A DNA stretch of 13,737 nt from an uncultured Xanthobacteraceae bacterium (lineage in GTDB: Bacteria; Pseudomonadota; Alphaproteobacteria; Rhizobiales; Xanthobacteraceae), in assembly GCA_955652195.1 (NCBI GenBank), contig CATPBC010000177.1, positions 1-13,737 on the forward strand. The letters run 5' to 3'. The notes beneath the pieces are model-generated. The model worked only from the letters and a program-made list of their open reading frames with translations. It had not been told where the DNA came from and did not search any database. This document shows, in pieces, positions 7,353-13,737 of this stretch (position 1 is the stretch's first letter; every line of letters starts with the position of its first letter). The position numbers were made by a program, and so were the translations under genes.

Positions 7353-8711
7353 TCACTGCGGCTTCGCCGCGCTCCCGGTGAAAGAGACTCGCCAGATGGT
7401 GCCGTTGCCATCCTCGGAAATGAGCAATGCGCCGTCCTTGTCGACGGTCACGCCAACCGGTCGCCCCCAAACCGTGGAATCGTTAATGACGAAACCGGTG
7501 GCGAAATCATCGTATTCGCCAGTCGGCACGCCATTCTTGGTGACGATACGGATCACCTTGTAGCCGGTGCGCTTCGGGCGATTCCACGAGCCGTGCTGGG
7601 CGGCAAAATAGGCGCCGCGATATTCCGCGGGGAATTGCGAACCGTCGTAAATAGTCATCCCAAGCGACGCCGAATGCGCTTCGATCAGAACGTCCGGCGT
7701 CGTTACTTTGTCTTTCAGATCCGGCCGCTCGCCGCGATGCTGCGGGTCTTCATTGCCGCCGACATAATACCAAGGCCAGCCGTAGAATGCGCCCTGGCGC
7801 ACGCGCGTGACGTAATCGGGCGGTAGATCGTGGCCGAGTCCGTCGCGTTCGTTGGTCGAGCACCATAGCGTGCCATTCGGCGCGACCGCCATGCCGACGC
7901 AGTTGCGAATGCCGGTCGCGAAGATTCTTTTGTTCTTGCCTTGCGGATCGAATGCCAGCACGTCAGCGCGGTCGGTCTCGTTGCCCCAGGTCGCGCCGAG
8001 CGGATGATCGGCGATGAAATTTTGCAGTGTCGCGCCGGACTGCTTGCTCATGCCTTCCGCATCATTGGAGCCTGAGCCGACCGACACATACATCGTTGCG
8101 CCGTCGGGCGAGAACACGATATCGCGCGTGGCGTGGCCGCCGACCGGCAGGTGCGGCACCACGGTTTCGGCTTTGCCGCGCGGGGTGAGATCGCCGCTGC
8201 GATAAGGAAAGCGCAACACCGCGCCTGTGTCGGCGATGTAAATCCATTGCGGGTCGGCGCCCGGCGGATAAAAGGCGATGCCGAACGGATAGGTCAGTCC
8301 CGACGCAAACACGGACTTCTTCGCGGCTTCGCCGCCATCGGACCGCAGCAAGCTGATGCGGCCGGCTCTGCTCTCGGCGACGAATATGTCGCCGTTCGGC
8401 GCGGTGCGGATGATCCGTGGCCCGCTCAAACCCGACGCGAACAGGCTCACCGCAAAGCCAGTTGGAACGACCGGCTTCTGATCGGTCCAATGCACGACTC
8501 GCACCGTGTTGACGACGGATTGCGAGGGCTCCGGCGGCGGCAGGTCGCCCGGCCTGATCAGCCGCCGCGTTCCCGGCCCGTCCGCGCGCCAGTCGCCGAA
8601 CGCCGCGCGTCCTTCGAGAACGCGGCCGGCGGTTTGCGCCCAAAGCGGCGCCGCTACCAGGCAAAGAACTCCGGCAATGCTGAATGCATACAATTTGCTC
8701 GAGCGGCGCAT
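7353..8711 (-). CDS. Secreted PQQ-type sorbosone/glucose dehydrogenase family protein
   Basis: A 452-residue beta-propeller protein of the glucose/sorbosone dehydrogenase family, which oxidises sugars or aldehydes with pyrroloquinoline quinone in the periplasm. A Sec signal peptide is visible (MRRSSKLYAF, then a hydrophobic core ending LWA near residue 25). Repeated propeller strand motifs include APNGDIFVAES (104-114), GGHATRDIVFSPDG (191-204, whose His matches the catalytic His of soluble glucose dehydrogenase), GIRNCVGMAVAPNG (267-280), YGWPWYY (310-316) and VDKDGALLISED (423-434). The start at 8711 is chosen for its signal peptide and its GAGG seven bases upstream; an ATG at 8870 would add 53 residues and overlap the divergent gene. 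It is the first gene of the minus-strand block. No pqq biosynthesis genes are present nearby. The true substrate is not known. Confidence 0.9.
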   Translation of the reverse strand: MRRSSKLYAFSIAGVLCLVAAPLWAQTAGRVLEGRAAFGDWRADGPGTRRLIRPGDLPPPEPSQSVVNTVRVVHWTDQKPVVPTGFAVSLFASGLSGPRIIRTAPNGDIFVAESRAGRISLLRSDGGEAAKKSVFASGLTYPFGIAFYPPGADPQWIYIADTGAVLRFPYRSGDLTPRGKAETVVPHLPVGGHATRDIVFSPDGATMYVSVGSGSNDAEGMSKQSGATLQNFIADHPLGATWGNETDRADVLAFDPQGKNKRIFATGIRNCVGMAVAPNGTLWCSTNERDGLGHDLPPDYVTRVRQGAFYGWPWYYVGGNEDPQHRGERPDLKDKVTTPDVLIEAHSASLGMTIYDGSQFPAEYRGAYFAAQHGSWNRPKRTGYKVIRIVTKNGVPTGEYDDFATGFVINDSTVWGRPVGVTVDKDGALLISEDGNGTIWRVSFTGSAAKPQ

Positions 8712-8861
8712 AGGCTTTCCTCGAAAAAGGTGCAAACACCGGTGAACGAACAAGGCCGCGACCGGCACAGTTCCAGCATAGCTAGCAAAGTAGACCCGCC
8801 GCTGCACCGCGGGTACAAATAATGACACTGCAAAAGCCGCCTGCAGAACAGGTGCCGCTCC
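8712..8861. promoter_or_regulatory. Divergent intergenic region between the dehydrogenase and monooxygenase genes
   Basis: This 150-bp gap separates two divergent units, so it must carry promoters in both directions or serve as a shared control region. I could not assign convincing -35/-10 pairs. A perfect 8-bp palindrome (CACCGGTG) lies near 8736-8743, and CCGCGG-containing sequence lies near 8805-8811. Either could be an operator half or chance. On the minus strand GAGG at 8719-8722 is the ribosome site for the dehydrogenase; on the plus strand AGGTG at 8850-8854 is the likely ribosome site for the monooxygenase. Confidence 0.5.
8719..8722 (-). promoter_or_regulatory. Ribosome binding site fixing the dehydrogenase start
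   Basis: GAGG on the minus strand, seven bases before the ATG at 8711. It supports this start over the in-frame ATG at 8870, which would place the signal peptide more than 50 residues inside the protein. Confidence 0.65.
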
Positions 8862-10046
8862 ATGGAGCAACGGTTAACCGCGGATTGCGTTGCGCGTGCG
8901 CAGGCGCTCGCGCCGCGCATCGCTGCGGCCGCGGCGCGCATCGAAGCCGGCCGAGAATTGCCGCCCGACATCGTCGAGGCGCTGCATGAGGCGCGGTTGT
9001 TCCGCATGCTGGTGCCGCGCTCGCTCGATGGCGACGAGGTCTCGCCGGTCGCCTTCATGCACGCCATCGAGGAGCTGGCCAAGGCGGACGCCTCGACCGC
9101 CTGGTGCGTGGCCCAGACCTCGGTCTGCTCCACGATCTCGTCGTGCCTGAAGCCGCAAATCGGCGCGGAGATTTTCAAGAACGATCCGCGCGGCGTGCTG
9201 GCTTGGGGTCCCTCGACCAGCAAAGCCAAAGCCATCGCCGAGCCGGGCGGCTTTCGCGTCAGCGGCGAGTGGCCGTTCGCCAGCGGCAGCCGGCATGCGA
9301 CTTGGCTTGCCGCACACAGCGTCGTCTCGGAAGCGGACGGCAGTTTGCGCCGCGACTTAAACGGCGAACCCGTGCAGAAGACCTTCGTCGTGCCCCGTGG
9401 CTCCGCGACCATTAAAGATGTCTGGCACGTGATCGGACTAAAGGGCACCGGCAGCGACACTTATACGCTGACCGACCTATTCGTGCCGGAGGATTGCGCG
9501 ATCGCCCATCACGCGCTCGATCGCGCCGAGCGCCACGAGCACGGCCCGCTTTATTCGTTCACGATCTACCAGCTGTTTGGCTCGAGCTTTCCGGCGATCG
9601 CGCTTGGTATCGCCCGCGCCATGCTCGACGCCTTTATCGAACTGGCGAAAACCAAGACGCCGGCCGGCGACAAATCGCCGCTGCGCGATAATTCCGTGAT
9701 CCAGTCGCAGGTCGGCGTCGCCGAGGCGCAGCTCGCCGCGGCGCGGACATTTTTCTTCGCGGCCTGGAACGAGATCTGGCGCGCGGCGCAGGACGATGCC
9801 ATGACGCTCGATCAGCGCGTGCAGCTGCGCATGGCGTCGATTCATTTGAGCCAGCAGGCCCGGCAAGTCGCCGAGACGGCCTATCTCGCGGCCGGCGCCA
9901 CCGCGATCTTCGAAAGCAACCCGTTCGAACGCCGCTTCCGCGACATGCACGCGGTGTCGCAGCAGGCGCAGGCGCAATTTGCCATTTACGAGGTGATCGG
10001 CCGCCACTTCCTCGGCCTGCCGTTGCAATCGACGCGGATTATTTGA
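8862..10046 (+). CDS. Acyl-CoA-dehydrogenase-fold flavin monooxygenase/dehydrogenase
   Basis: A 394-residue soluble enzyme of the acyl-CoA dehydrogenase superfamily, closest by eye to the group D flavin monooxygenase branch (HsaA, p-hydroxyphenylacetate hydroxylase oxygenase, indole- and dibenzothiophene-oxidising enzymes). Visible signs are the helical N-domain (ELPPDIVEALHEARLFRMLVP, 32-52), the strand-domain motif GGFRVSGEWPFASGSRHATW (129-148), GLKGTGSDTYTLTDLFVP (192-209), and a C-terminal bundle ending RFRDMHAVSQQAQAQF. The catalytic Glu of true acyl-CoA dehydrogenases was not identified. Such monooxygenases need reduced flavin from a separate reductase, and no flavin reductase gene is seen here. 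The downstream dioxygenase-like gene favours an aromatic-ring hydroxylase. The stop codon lies inside a palindromic repeat. A weak AGGTG seven bases upstream supports the start. It could instead be a dehydrogenase; the exact substrate is unknown. Confidence 0.85.
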   Translation: MEQRLTADCVARAQALAPRIAAAAARIEAGRELPPDIVEALHEARLFRMLVPRSLDGDEVSPVAFMHAIEELAKADASTAWCVAQTSVCSTISSCLKPQIGAEIFKNDPRGVLAWGPSTSKAKAIAEPGGFRVSGEWPFASGSRHATWLAAHSVVSEADGSLRRDLNGEPVQKTFVVPRGSATIKDVWHVIGLKGTGSDTYTLTDLFVPEDCAIAHHALDRAERHEHGPLYSFTIYQLFGSSFPAIALGIARAMLDAFIELAKTKTPAGDKSPLRDNSVIQSQVGVAEAQLAAARTFFFAAWNEIWRAAQDDAMTLDQRVQLRMASIHLSQQARQVAETAYLAAGATAIFESNPFERRFRDMHAVSQQAQAQFAIYEVIGRHFLGLPLQSTRII

Positions 10047-10093
10047 GCATGATCCCGAAAAGTGGGGACCGGTTTTTGGATAAGATCATGCTC
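10045..10093. repeat. Rhizobiales-type palindromic intergenic element
   Basis: A 49-bp imperfect palindrome. Its outer arms pair perfectly over 10 bases (GAGCATGATC at 10045-10054 with GATCATGCTC at 10084-10093). Inside, CCGAAAA faces TTTTTGG with minor mismatch. I recognise this sequence from memory as a very abundant palindromic element of Bradyrhizobium and related genomes. Its first two bases are the last two of the TGA stop codon of the preceding gene (10044-10046). As RNA it would form a strong hairpin just at the gene end, so it may act as a terminator-like or mRNA-stabilising element. The A-rich tail that follows (AAAGAAAAAAATA) is not a T-run, so intrinsic termination on the plus strand is not strongly supported. 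Confidence 0.9.
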
Positions 10094-10142
10094 AAAGAAA
10101 AAAATAGGGCAGGGTGACGCAAGGAAATCCATCTCGCTCTAC

Positions 10143-10185
10143 AGTTGACAGCGCGCGCCGGGACGGCCGACCATGCTGGTCAACT
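10143..10185. other. Inverted repeat upstream of the YciI-like gene
   Basis: AGTTGAC at 10143-10149 is repeated in inverted form as GTCAACT at 10179-10185, with a partial third copy (GACAACTT) at 10192-10199. The first copy contains TTGACA, a consensus -35 hexamer, but no good -10 box lies 16-18 bases downstream. It may be an operator or the promoter of the four downstream genes, or simple chance. Confidence 0.3.
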
Positions 10186-10200
10186 TTCTTTGACAACTTC

Positions 10201-10204
10201 GGAG
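10201..10204 (+). promoter_or_regulatory. Ribosome binding site fixing the YciI-like start
   Basis: GGAG lies eight bases before the ATG at 10213. It favours this start over the in-frame ATG at 10114, which would add 33 residues that look unlike the family and would begin close to the palindromic repeat. Confidence 0.6.
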
Positions 10205-10212
10205 CATGCGCC

Positions 10213-10590
10213 ATGGATGAAGATGCGCGAGTCGCCGAGCTTATGCAGAAGATGCTGCGCAAGAAGCTTTACGTCCTCATCTCGAAACCGCTTGTTGCGC
10301 CGGACGAGCTGAAGCCGCTGCTCGCCACCCACCTCGAATATATGATCGGCCTGGAACGGCGCGGCCTGCTGTTCGCCTCGGGTCCTTTGGTTGACGATAA
10401 CAGCGCGCCGACCGGCCACGGCTTGACCATCCTGCGCGTCAAGGATGCCGCGCAAGCGCGCGAGATTGCCGAGGCCGAGCCGTTCTTCGCGCACGGCCTG
10501 CGCAGTTTCGAGCTCAAGGAATGGACGGTGATGGAGGGTACGCTCGGCGTGCGCGTCAACCTGTCCGATCAAACTGTCGAAGTCGCATAG
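10213..10590 (+). CDS. YciI-like (YCII-related) small protein
   Basis: A 125-residue protein matching the YCII-related alpha/beta (dimeric ferredoxin-like) family: LYVLISKPL strand (19-27), LATHLEYMIGLERRGLLFASGPL (37-59) with conserved His40, LTILRVKDAAQAREIAEAEPFF (71-92) and GLRSFELKEWTV (95-106). Related proteins include muconolactone-isomerase-like and chloromuconolactone dehalogenase enzymes, so a small catalytic step in an aromatic pathway is possible, but many members have no known activity. It is the first gene after the palindromic repeat and is followed after 45 bases by the dehydrogenase gene. The product runs about 25 residues longer than minimal YciI proteins, mostly at the N-terminus. 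Function within the family is not settled. Confidence 0.82.
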   Translation: MDEDARVAELMQKMLRKKLYVLISKPLVAPDELKPLLATHLEYMIGLERRGLLFASGPLVDDNSAPTGHGLTILRVKDAAQAREIAEAEPFFAHGLRSFELKEWTVMEGTLGVRVNLSDQTVEVA

Positions 10591-10635
10591 CAGGCAAGTG
10601 CAATACCGTGCGCTAGCCACAGTGGGGTTACGTTC

Positions 10636-11514
10636 ATGAATACGGTCGGTCTGATCGGCATCGGCAAGATTGGCCTGCCGATCGCGGATAATCTGATCAA
10701 AAGCGGCCATCGCGTGGTCGGCTATCGCCGCAGCGCGCTTGCGGAGTTCGAGAAGATCGGCGGCGTGCCGGCGCGCTCGGCGGCCGATGTCGGCGCGCAG
10801 GCCGACATCGTGCTCACTTGCCTGCCGTCGACCGCGGCGCTCGACGACGTCGTTGCCGGCCCGCGCGGTCTCGTTCATTCCGCGCGGCAAGGCCAGATCG
10901 TGGCGGAGCTCGGCTCGCATCCGGTGCCGGACAAGCGGCGGCAAATCGCGGCGTTGGCGCAAAAGGGCGCTACCTTCGTCGATGGCGAAGTGTCCGGCAC
11001 GCCCGGCATGGTCGCCGCGCGCAAGGCGGTCGTCTATCTCGCCGGCGACGCCGAAGCCTGCAAGAAGCTCGAATCGGTGATGGCCGGCATCACCGATTCC
11101 TGTCTTTATTTCGGCGAGTTCGGCGCCGCGAGCCGCGTCAAGCTGGTCAATAATCTTCTGGTCGCAATCAACATCGCTGCCACCGCCGAAGCCATGGCGT
11201 TGGGGCTCAAGGCCGGCGTCGATGTGCCGCTGATGATCAAGGCGATCGCCAGCGGCAGCGGCGGCTCGACGCAATTCGCGATTCGCGCGCCGTGGATGGC
11301 GGACCGGCGCTTCACGCCGGTGCAGGGCTCGGCCGGCACGCTTGCGCATTATTTCGGCATGATCGCCGATTTTGCTGACAGCGTCGGGGTAGCGACGCCG
11401 CTTATGGATTGCGTGGTGCCGCTCTATCGGCGCTGCATGGAGATGGGCCTGGGCGACAAGGATGTCGCCGCCATGGTCGATGTCATCGCCGCGCTGCCGC
11501 GCGACAAGCATTGA
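10636..11514 (+). CDS. NAD(P)-dependent 3-hydroxyisobutyrate-dehydrogenase family oxidoreductase
   Basis: A 292-residue beta-hydroxyacid dehydrogenase. The N-terminal Rossmann fold has GIGKIG (8-13) as the dinucleotide loop. After the second strand (VVGYRRS) there are two arginines (R31, R32) where NAD-preferring enzymes often have Asp, which suggests NADP(H). The substrate-binding motif DGEVSGTPG (116-124) and the catalytic lysine in RVKLVNN (K169) are in place, followed by the all-helical C-domain. The family oxidises or reduces 3-hydroxy acids such as 3-hydroxyisobutyrate, glycerate or gamma-hydroxybutyrate; the substrate here is not readable. It lies between the YciI-like and the VOC genes with short gaps (45 and 26 bases), so one transcript is likely. 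GGGG eight bases before the ATG is a modest ribosome site. Confidence 0.9.
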   Translation: MNTVGLIGIGKIGLPIADNLIKSGHRVVGYRRSALAEFEKIGGVPARSAADVGAQADIVLTCLPSTAALDDVVAGPRGLVHSARQGQIVAELGSHPVPDKRRQIAALAQKGATFVDGEVSGTPGMVAARKAVVYLAGDAEACKKLESVMAGITDSCLYFGEFGAASRVKLVNNLLVAINIAATAEAMALGLKAGVDVPLMIKAIASGSGGSTQFAIRAPWMADRRFTPVQGSAGTLAHYFGMIADFADSVGVATPLMDCVVPLYRRCMEMGLGDKDVAAMVDVIAALPRDKH

Positions 11515-11527
11515 AGACATTATAATT

Positions 11528-11533
11528 AAGGAG
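11528..11533 (+). promoter_or_regulatory. Strong ribosome binding site of the VOC gene
   Basis: AAGGAG, seven bases before the ATG at 11541, in a locally A/T-rich gap. It is the best ribosome site in the window, together with the GGAGG before the binding-protein gene, and suggests high translation of the dioxygenase. Confidence 0.8.
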
Positions 11534-11540
11534 ATAACGC

Positions 11541-12425
11541 ATGATCCGCGTCAGCAAGATCGCGCATGCCGTTTACGAAACGCCCGATCTCAGCCAGCAG
11601 ACCGAATATTACACCGAGATTATCGGCTTGACGCTTGCGGCGCAGGAGAAAGACACGGTCTATCTCGCCTCGACGGTGGATCATCACGCCGTGGTGCTGC
11701 GCAAGGGTTCGCAGGCGCAATGCACCCGCATCGGTTTTCAAATTCCGCCGAGTGCCGACCTCGACGAATTTCAAAAGCAGGTGGCGAGCCATGGCATCGC
11801 CACCGAGCGCCGCAAGCACGCCGAACCGTCGATCTCGGACATGCTGGTGTTCAAGGATCCCAAAGGCACGGTCATGGAAGTATTCAAGCGCGACGACTTT
11901 TCCCACCAGAAATTCCAGTCACATGGCATCGTGCCGTACAAACTCGGCCACGTCGCGTTTCATGTCGCCGACGTCAAGCAGGTCACCAAGTTCTACTGCG
12001 ACGTGCTCGGCTTTCGCGAATCCGATTGGATGGGCGACTTCTTCTCGTTCCTGCGCTGCGGCCCCGATCATCACACCATTAATCTGATGGAGACCGGCGC
12101 CAACCGGCACTTCCACACCGCCTTCGAGTTGCGCGACTGGGCGCACATGCAGCAGGCCTGCGATTTTCTCAGCTTGCACGGCTATAAGTTGTTGTGGGGT
12201 CCTGGCCGGCACGGCATCGGCCACAATCTGTTTGCCTATCATCGGGCGCCGAATGGCTTGATCACCGAGACATTCGCCGAGCTCGATCGCATGAACGAGG
12301 AGCTCGGTTATTTCGAGCCGCGGCCGTGGCACCGCGACCATCCGCAGCGGCCGAAAGTCTGGGTCAAGGATCCGTCGGCGGCGAATTTGTGGGGTATCCT
12401 GCCGAGCGACGAGATGATGAAATAA
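11541..12425 (+). CDS. Two-domain VOC protein, probable extradiol ring-cleavage dioxygenase
   Basis: A 294-residue vicinal-oxygen-chelate protein with two repeat domains (about 3-118 and 133-250) and a C-terminal tail. This is the layout and length of type I extradiol dioxygenases such as catechol 2,3-dioxygenase and BphC. Three residues in the second domain match the Fe(II) ligands: H137 in LGHVAFHVAD, H192 in FHTAFEL and E243 in APNGLITETFAEL. H192 is followed by the typical xAFE sequence. Such enzymes open catechol-type rings next to the hydroxyls using O2, in the cytoplasm. The gene has a very good ribosome site (AAGGAG, seven bases before the ATG). Glyoxalase- or fosfomycin-resistance-type VOC proteins are alternatives but are normally shorter. 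The particular catechol or hydroquinone is unknown. Confidence 0.88.
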   Translation: MIRVSKIAHAVYETPDLSQQTEYYTEIIGLTLAAQEKDTVYLASTVDHHAVVLRKGSQAQCTRIGFQIPPSADLDEFQKQVASHGIATERRKHAEPSISDMLVFKDPKGTVMEVFKRDDFSHQKFQSHGIVPYKLGHVAFHVADVKQVTKFYCDVLGFRESDWMGDFFSFLRCGPDHHTINLMETGANRHFHTAFELRDWAHMQQACDFLSLHGYKLLWGPGRHGIGHNLFAYHRAPNGLITETFAELDRMNEELGYFEPRPWHRDHPQRPKVWVKDPSAANLWGILPSDEMMK

Positions 12426-12481
12426 TTTATTTTCGTATTCCCTTCCCCCTTGTGGGGCGGGGCAGAAACGGAGGAACGTCC
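12426..12481. other. Short gap before the binding-protein gene
   Basis: This gap carries a small C4/G4 hairpin (CCCC at 12447-12450, GGGG at 12455-12458, loop TTGT) and GGAGG at 12471-12475, about six bases before the next ATG. The hairpin is followed by G/C-rich sequence without a T-run, so a terminator is not supported. The binding-protein gene is probably read from the same transcript as the VOC gene. Confidence 0.45.
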
Positions 12482-13737
12482 ATGTCGAAAATCCGGCGGG
12501 CCGTTCTGGCTCTTCTCTCCATCGTCACTCTGTCATTCGCGCTCGCCGCCACCGCGCGTGCCGCCGATCCGATCGAGGTCGGCTTCAGCATGGCGCTGAC
12601 CGGCTCGGTGGCGCAGAACGGCAAGCAGCTCATCATCGCGCTCGAGCTGTGGCGCGACGACCTCAACGCGCATGGCGGCTTGCTCGGCCGGCCGGTCGAG
12701 CTCGTCTATTACGACGACCAGAGCAATCCGACCAACGTGCCCGGCATCTACACCAAGCTGATCACCGTCGACAAAGTCGACCTGTTGCTCGGCCCCTACG
12801 CCACCAACATGGCGGCGGCCGCGGTGCCGGTGATCATGCAGCACAATATGACGACGATCAGCATTTTGGCGATCGGCGTGAACCGGCATTTCCACTATGG
12901 GCGTTACTTCGACATGATTGCGGTCGGGCCGGAGGGCACCAAGGCGTTCTCGCGCGGCTTTTTTGCGCTGGCTGCGGCGCAGAACCCGAAACCGCAAACG
13001 GTTGCGATTGTCGCCGCCGATGCCGAGTTTTCCAAAACCTCGGCCGATGGCGCGCGCGAAAATGCCACCGCGGCAGGTTTCAAGATTATTTATGACCAGA
13101 GCTATCCGCCGAGCACGACCGATTTCGCGCCGGTGATGCGCGCGGTGCAGGCGGCCAATCCCGACATCGTCTTCGTCGCCGCCTATCCGCCGGATACCGT
13201 CGGCATCGTGCGCGCGGCGCAGGAGATCGGCCTGACGCCGAAAATGTTCGGCGGCACGATGATTGGGCTTTTGATCACGCCGATCAAAATGCAGCTCGGC
13301 CCGCTGCTCGACGGCATCGTGATCATGGAAAGCTTCGTGCCGGCGCCGACCTTCAATTTCCCCGGCGTCGCCGATGTGCTCAAGCGCTATCAGGCCAAGG
13401 CCGCCGGCGAAAAGATCGATTCGATCGGCTACGCCTTCGTGCCGTTCGGCTATGCGGCCGGGCAGGTGCTGGCGCAGGCTGTCGAGGGCACCAAGAGCCT
13501 CGATCACGCCAAGCTCGCCGACTACATGCACCACCATACGTTCCAGACCGTGGTCGGCGACATTACTTATGCCGAGGACGGCGCTTGGGCGCAGCCGCGG
13601 ACTTTGTTCACGCAATTCCAGCATGTCGCGCCCGGCAATCTCGACCAGTTCCGCGACGGCAGCGTGCAGCCGATCCTGTGGCCGCCGCAATACCAGACCG
13701 GCACCATGATCTATCCCTATGCTGCGGCGAAGAAGTA
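12482..13737 (+). CDS. Periplasmic binding protein of the Leu/Ile/Val (branched-chain amino acid) ABC transporter family
   Basis: The 418 codons visible encode a nearly complete substrate-binding protein. The window ends on the first two bases (TA) of the next codon, probably the stop. A Sec signal peptide with cleavage after ARA (about residue 27) leads into IEVGFSMALTGSVAQNGKQ, the classic start of this fold, followed by LGRPVELVYYDDQSNP and a two-lobed Rossmann-like body (VDLLLGPYATNM, NPDIVFVAAYPPDTVGIVRAA). The family feeds HAAT-type ABC transporters; in Rhizobiales many members bind aromatic acids, amides or urea instead of amino acids. Its place after a dioxygenase gene suggests it captures the pathway's substrate. 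The permease and ATPase genes would be expected beyond the right edge. GGAGG upstream supports the start. Confidence 0.9.
   Translation, partial: MSKIRRAVLALLSIVTLSFALAATARAADPIEVGFSMALTGSVAQNGKQLIIALELWRDDLNAHGGLLGRPVELVYYDDQSNPTNVPGIYTKLITVDKVDLLLGPYATNMAAAAVPVIMQHNMTTISILAIGVNRHFHYGRYFDMIAVGPEGTKAFSRGFFALAAAQNPKPQTVAIVAADAEFSKTSADGARENATAAGFKIIYDQSYPPSTTDFAPVMRAVQAANPDIVFVAAYPPDTVGIVRAAQEIGLTPKMFGGTMIGLLITPIKMQLGPLLDGIVIMESFVPAPTFNFPGVADVLKRYQAKAAGEKIDSIGYAFVPFGYAAGQVLAQAVEGTKSLDHAKLADYMHHHTFQTVVGDITYAEDGAWAQPRTLFTQFQHVAPGNLDQFRDGSVQPILWPPQYQTGTMIYPYAAAKK

Noticed and set aside
7253..7411. Earlier start of the MFS protein at 7411
   Set aside because: It would overlap the end of the dehydrogenase gene and add 53 low-complexity residues before an already long tail.
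8712..8870. Earlier start of the dehydrogenase at 8870
   Set aside because: It would overlap the divergent monooxygenase start and bury the signal peptide; the ATG at 8711 has a good ribosome site.
10180..11520. Long open frame (446 residues) on the minus strand
   Set aside because: It lies antisense to the YciI-like and dehydrogenase genes, is rich in Arg, His and Asp as GC-rich shadow frames are, and shows no known domain. The plus-strand frames have clear family motifs.
12447..12458. C4/G4 hairpin before the binding-protein gene as a terminator
   Set aside because: The stem is only four base pairs and no T-run follows; a ribosome site and start codon come directly after it.
12533..13690. 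Open frame of 385 residues on the minus strand
   Set aside because: It is antisense to the Leu/Ile/Val-type binding protein, with the same Arg/His/Asp-rich shadow composition and no motif.

Overview
The window looks like chromosomal DNA of a GC-rich alphaproteobacterium of the Rhizobiales, most likely in or near the Bradyrhizobium/Rhodopseudomonas/Xanthobacteraceae group. The evidence is the codon use, the gene families present (otsB next to a GH15 hydrolase, a VWA/DnaJ pair, many periplasmic binding proteins) and a palindromic intergenic repeat typical of that order at 10045-10093. This placement is inferred from recall, not from a database search.

Left end (1-1307): a decaying region. A former ABC transporter substrate-binding protein gene of the ABC_sub_bind (PF04392) type is broken by an in-frame stop and by a frameshifting internal deletion. 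It is followed by about 180 bp of gene-free sequence that may be an old intergenic repeat.

Minus-strand block (8711 down to 1308). In transcription order this holds a secreted PQQ-type sorbosone/glucose dehydrogenase, an MFS transporter of the sugar-porter type with a repeat-bearing N-terminal tail, trehalose-6-phosphate phosphatase (OtsB), a GH15 glucoamylase/trehalase-like hydrolase whose start overlaps the otsB stop, then after a 189-bp gap a VWA-domain protein and a membrane-anchored DnaJ-domain protein. OtsB and GH15 point to trehalose or alpha-glucoside metabolism. The usual partner otsA (trehalose-6-phosphate synthase) is not in the window.

Plus-strand block (8862 to the right edge). 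It is divergent from the dehydrogenase and shares a 150-bp intergenic region with it. It encodes an acyl-CoA-dehydrogenase-fold flavin monooxygenase/dehydrogenase, a YciI-like small protein, a 3-hydroxyisobutyrate-dehydrogenase-family reductase, a two-domain VOC protein with an apparently intact extradiol-dioxygenase metal triad, and a periplasmic binding protein of the branched-chain amino acid (Leu/Ile/Val) family that runs to the last base. Together they look like an uptake and ring-oxidation pathway for an aromatic or related compound, with the substrate unknown. A 49-bp palindromic repeat sits directly on the stop codon of the first gene and separates it from the other four.

No tRNA, rRNA, CRISPR array, insertion sequence or phage gene was seen. 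Nothing is clearly a new defence or mobile system. The best leads are the unassigned catabolic cluster, the otsB-GH15 pair without otsA, and the VWA/DnaJ pair.
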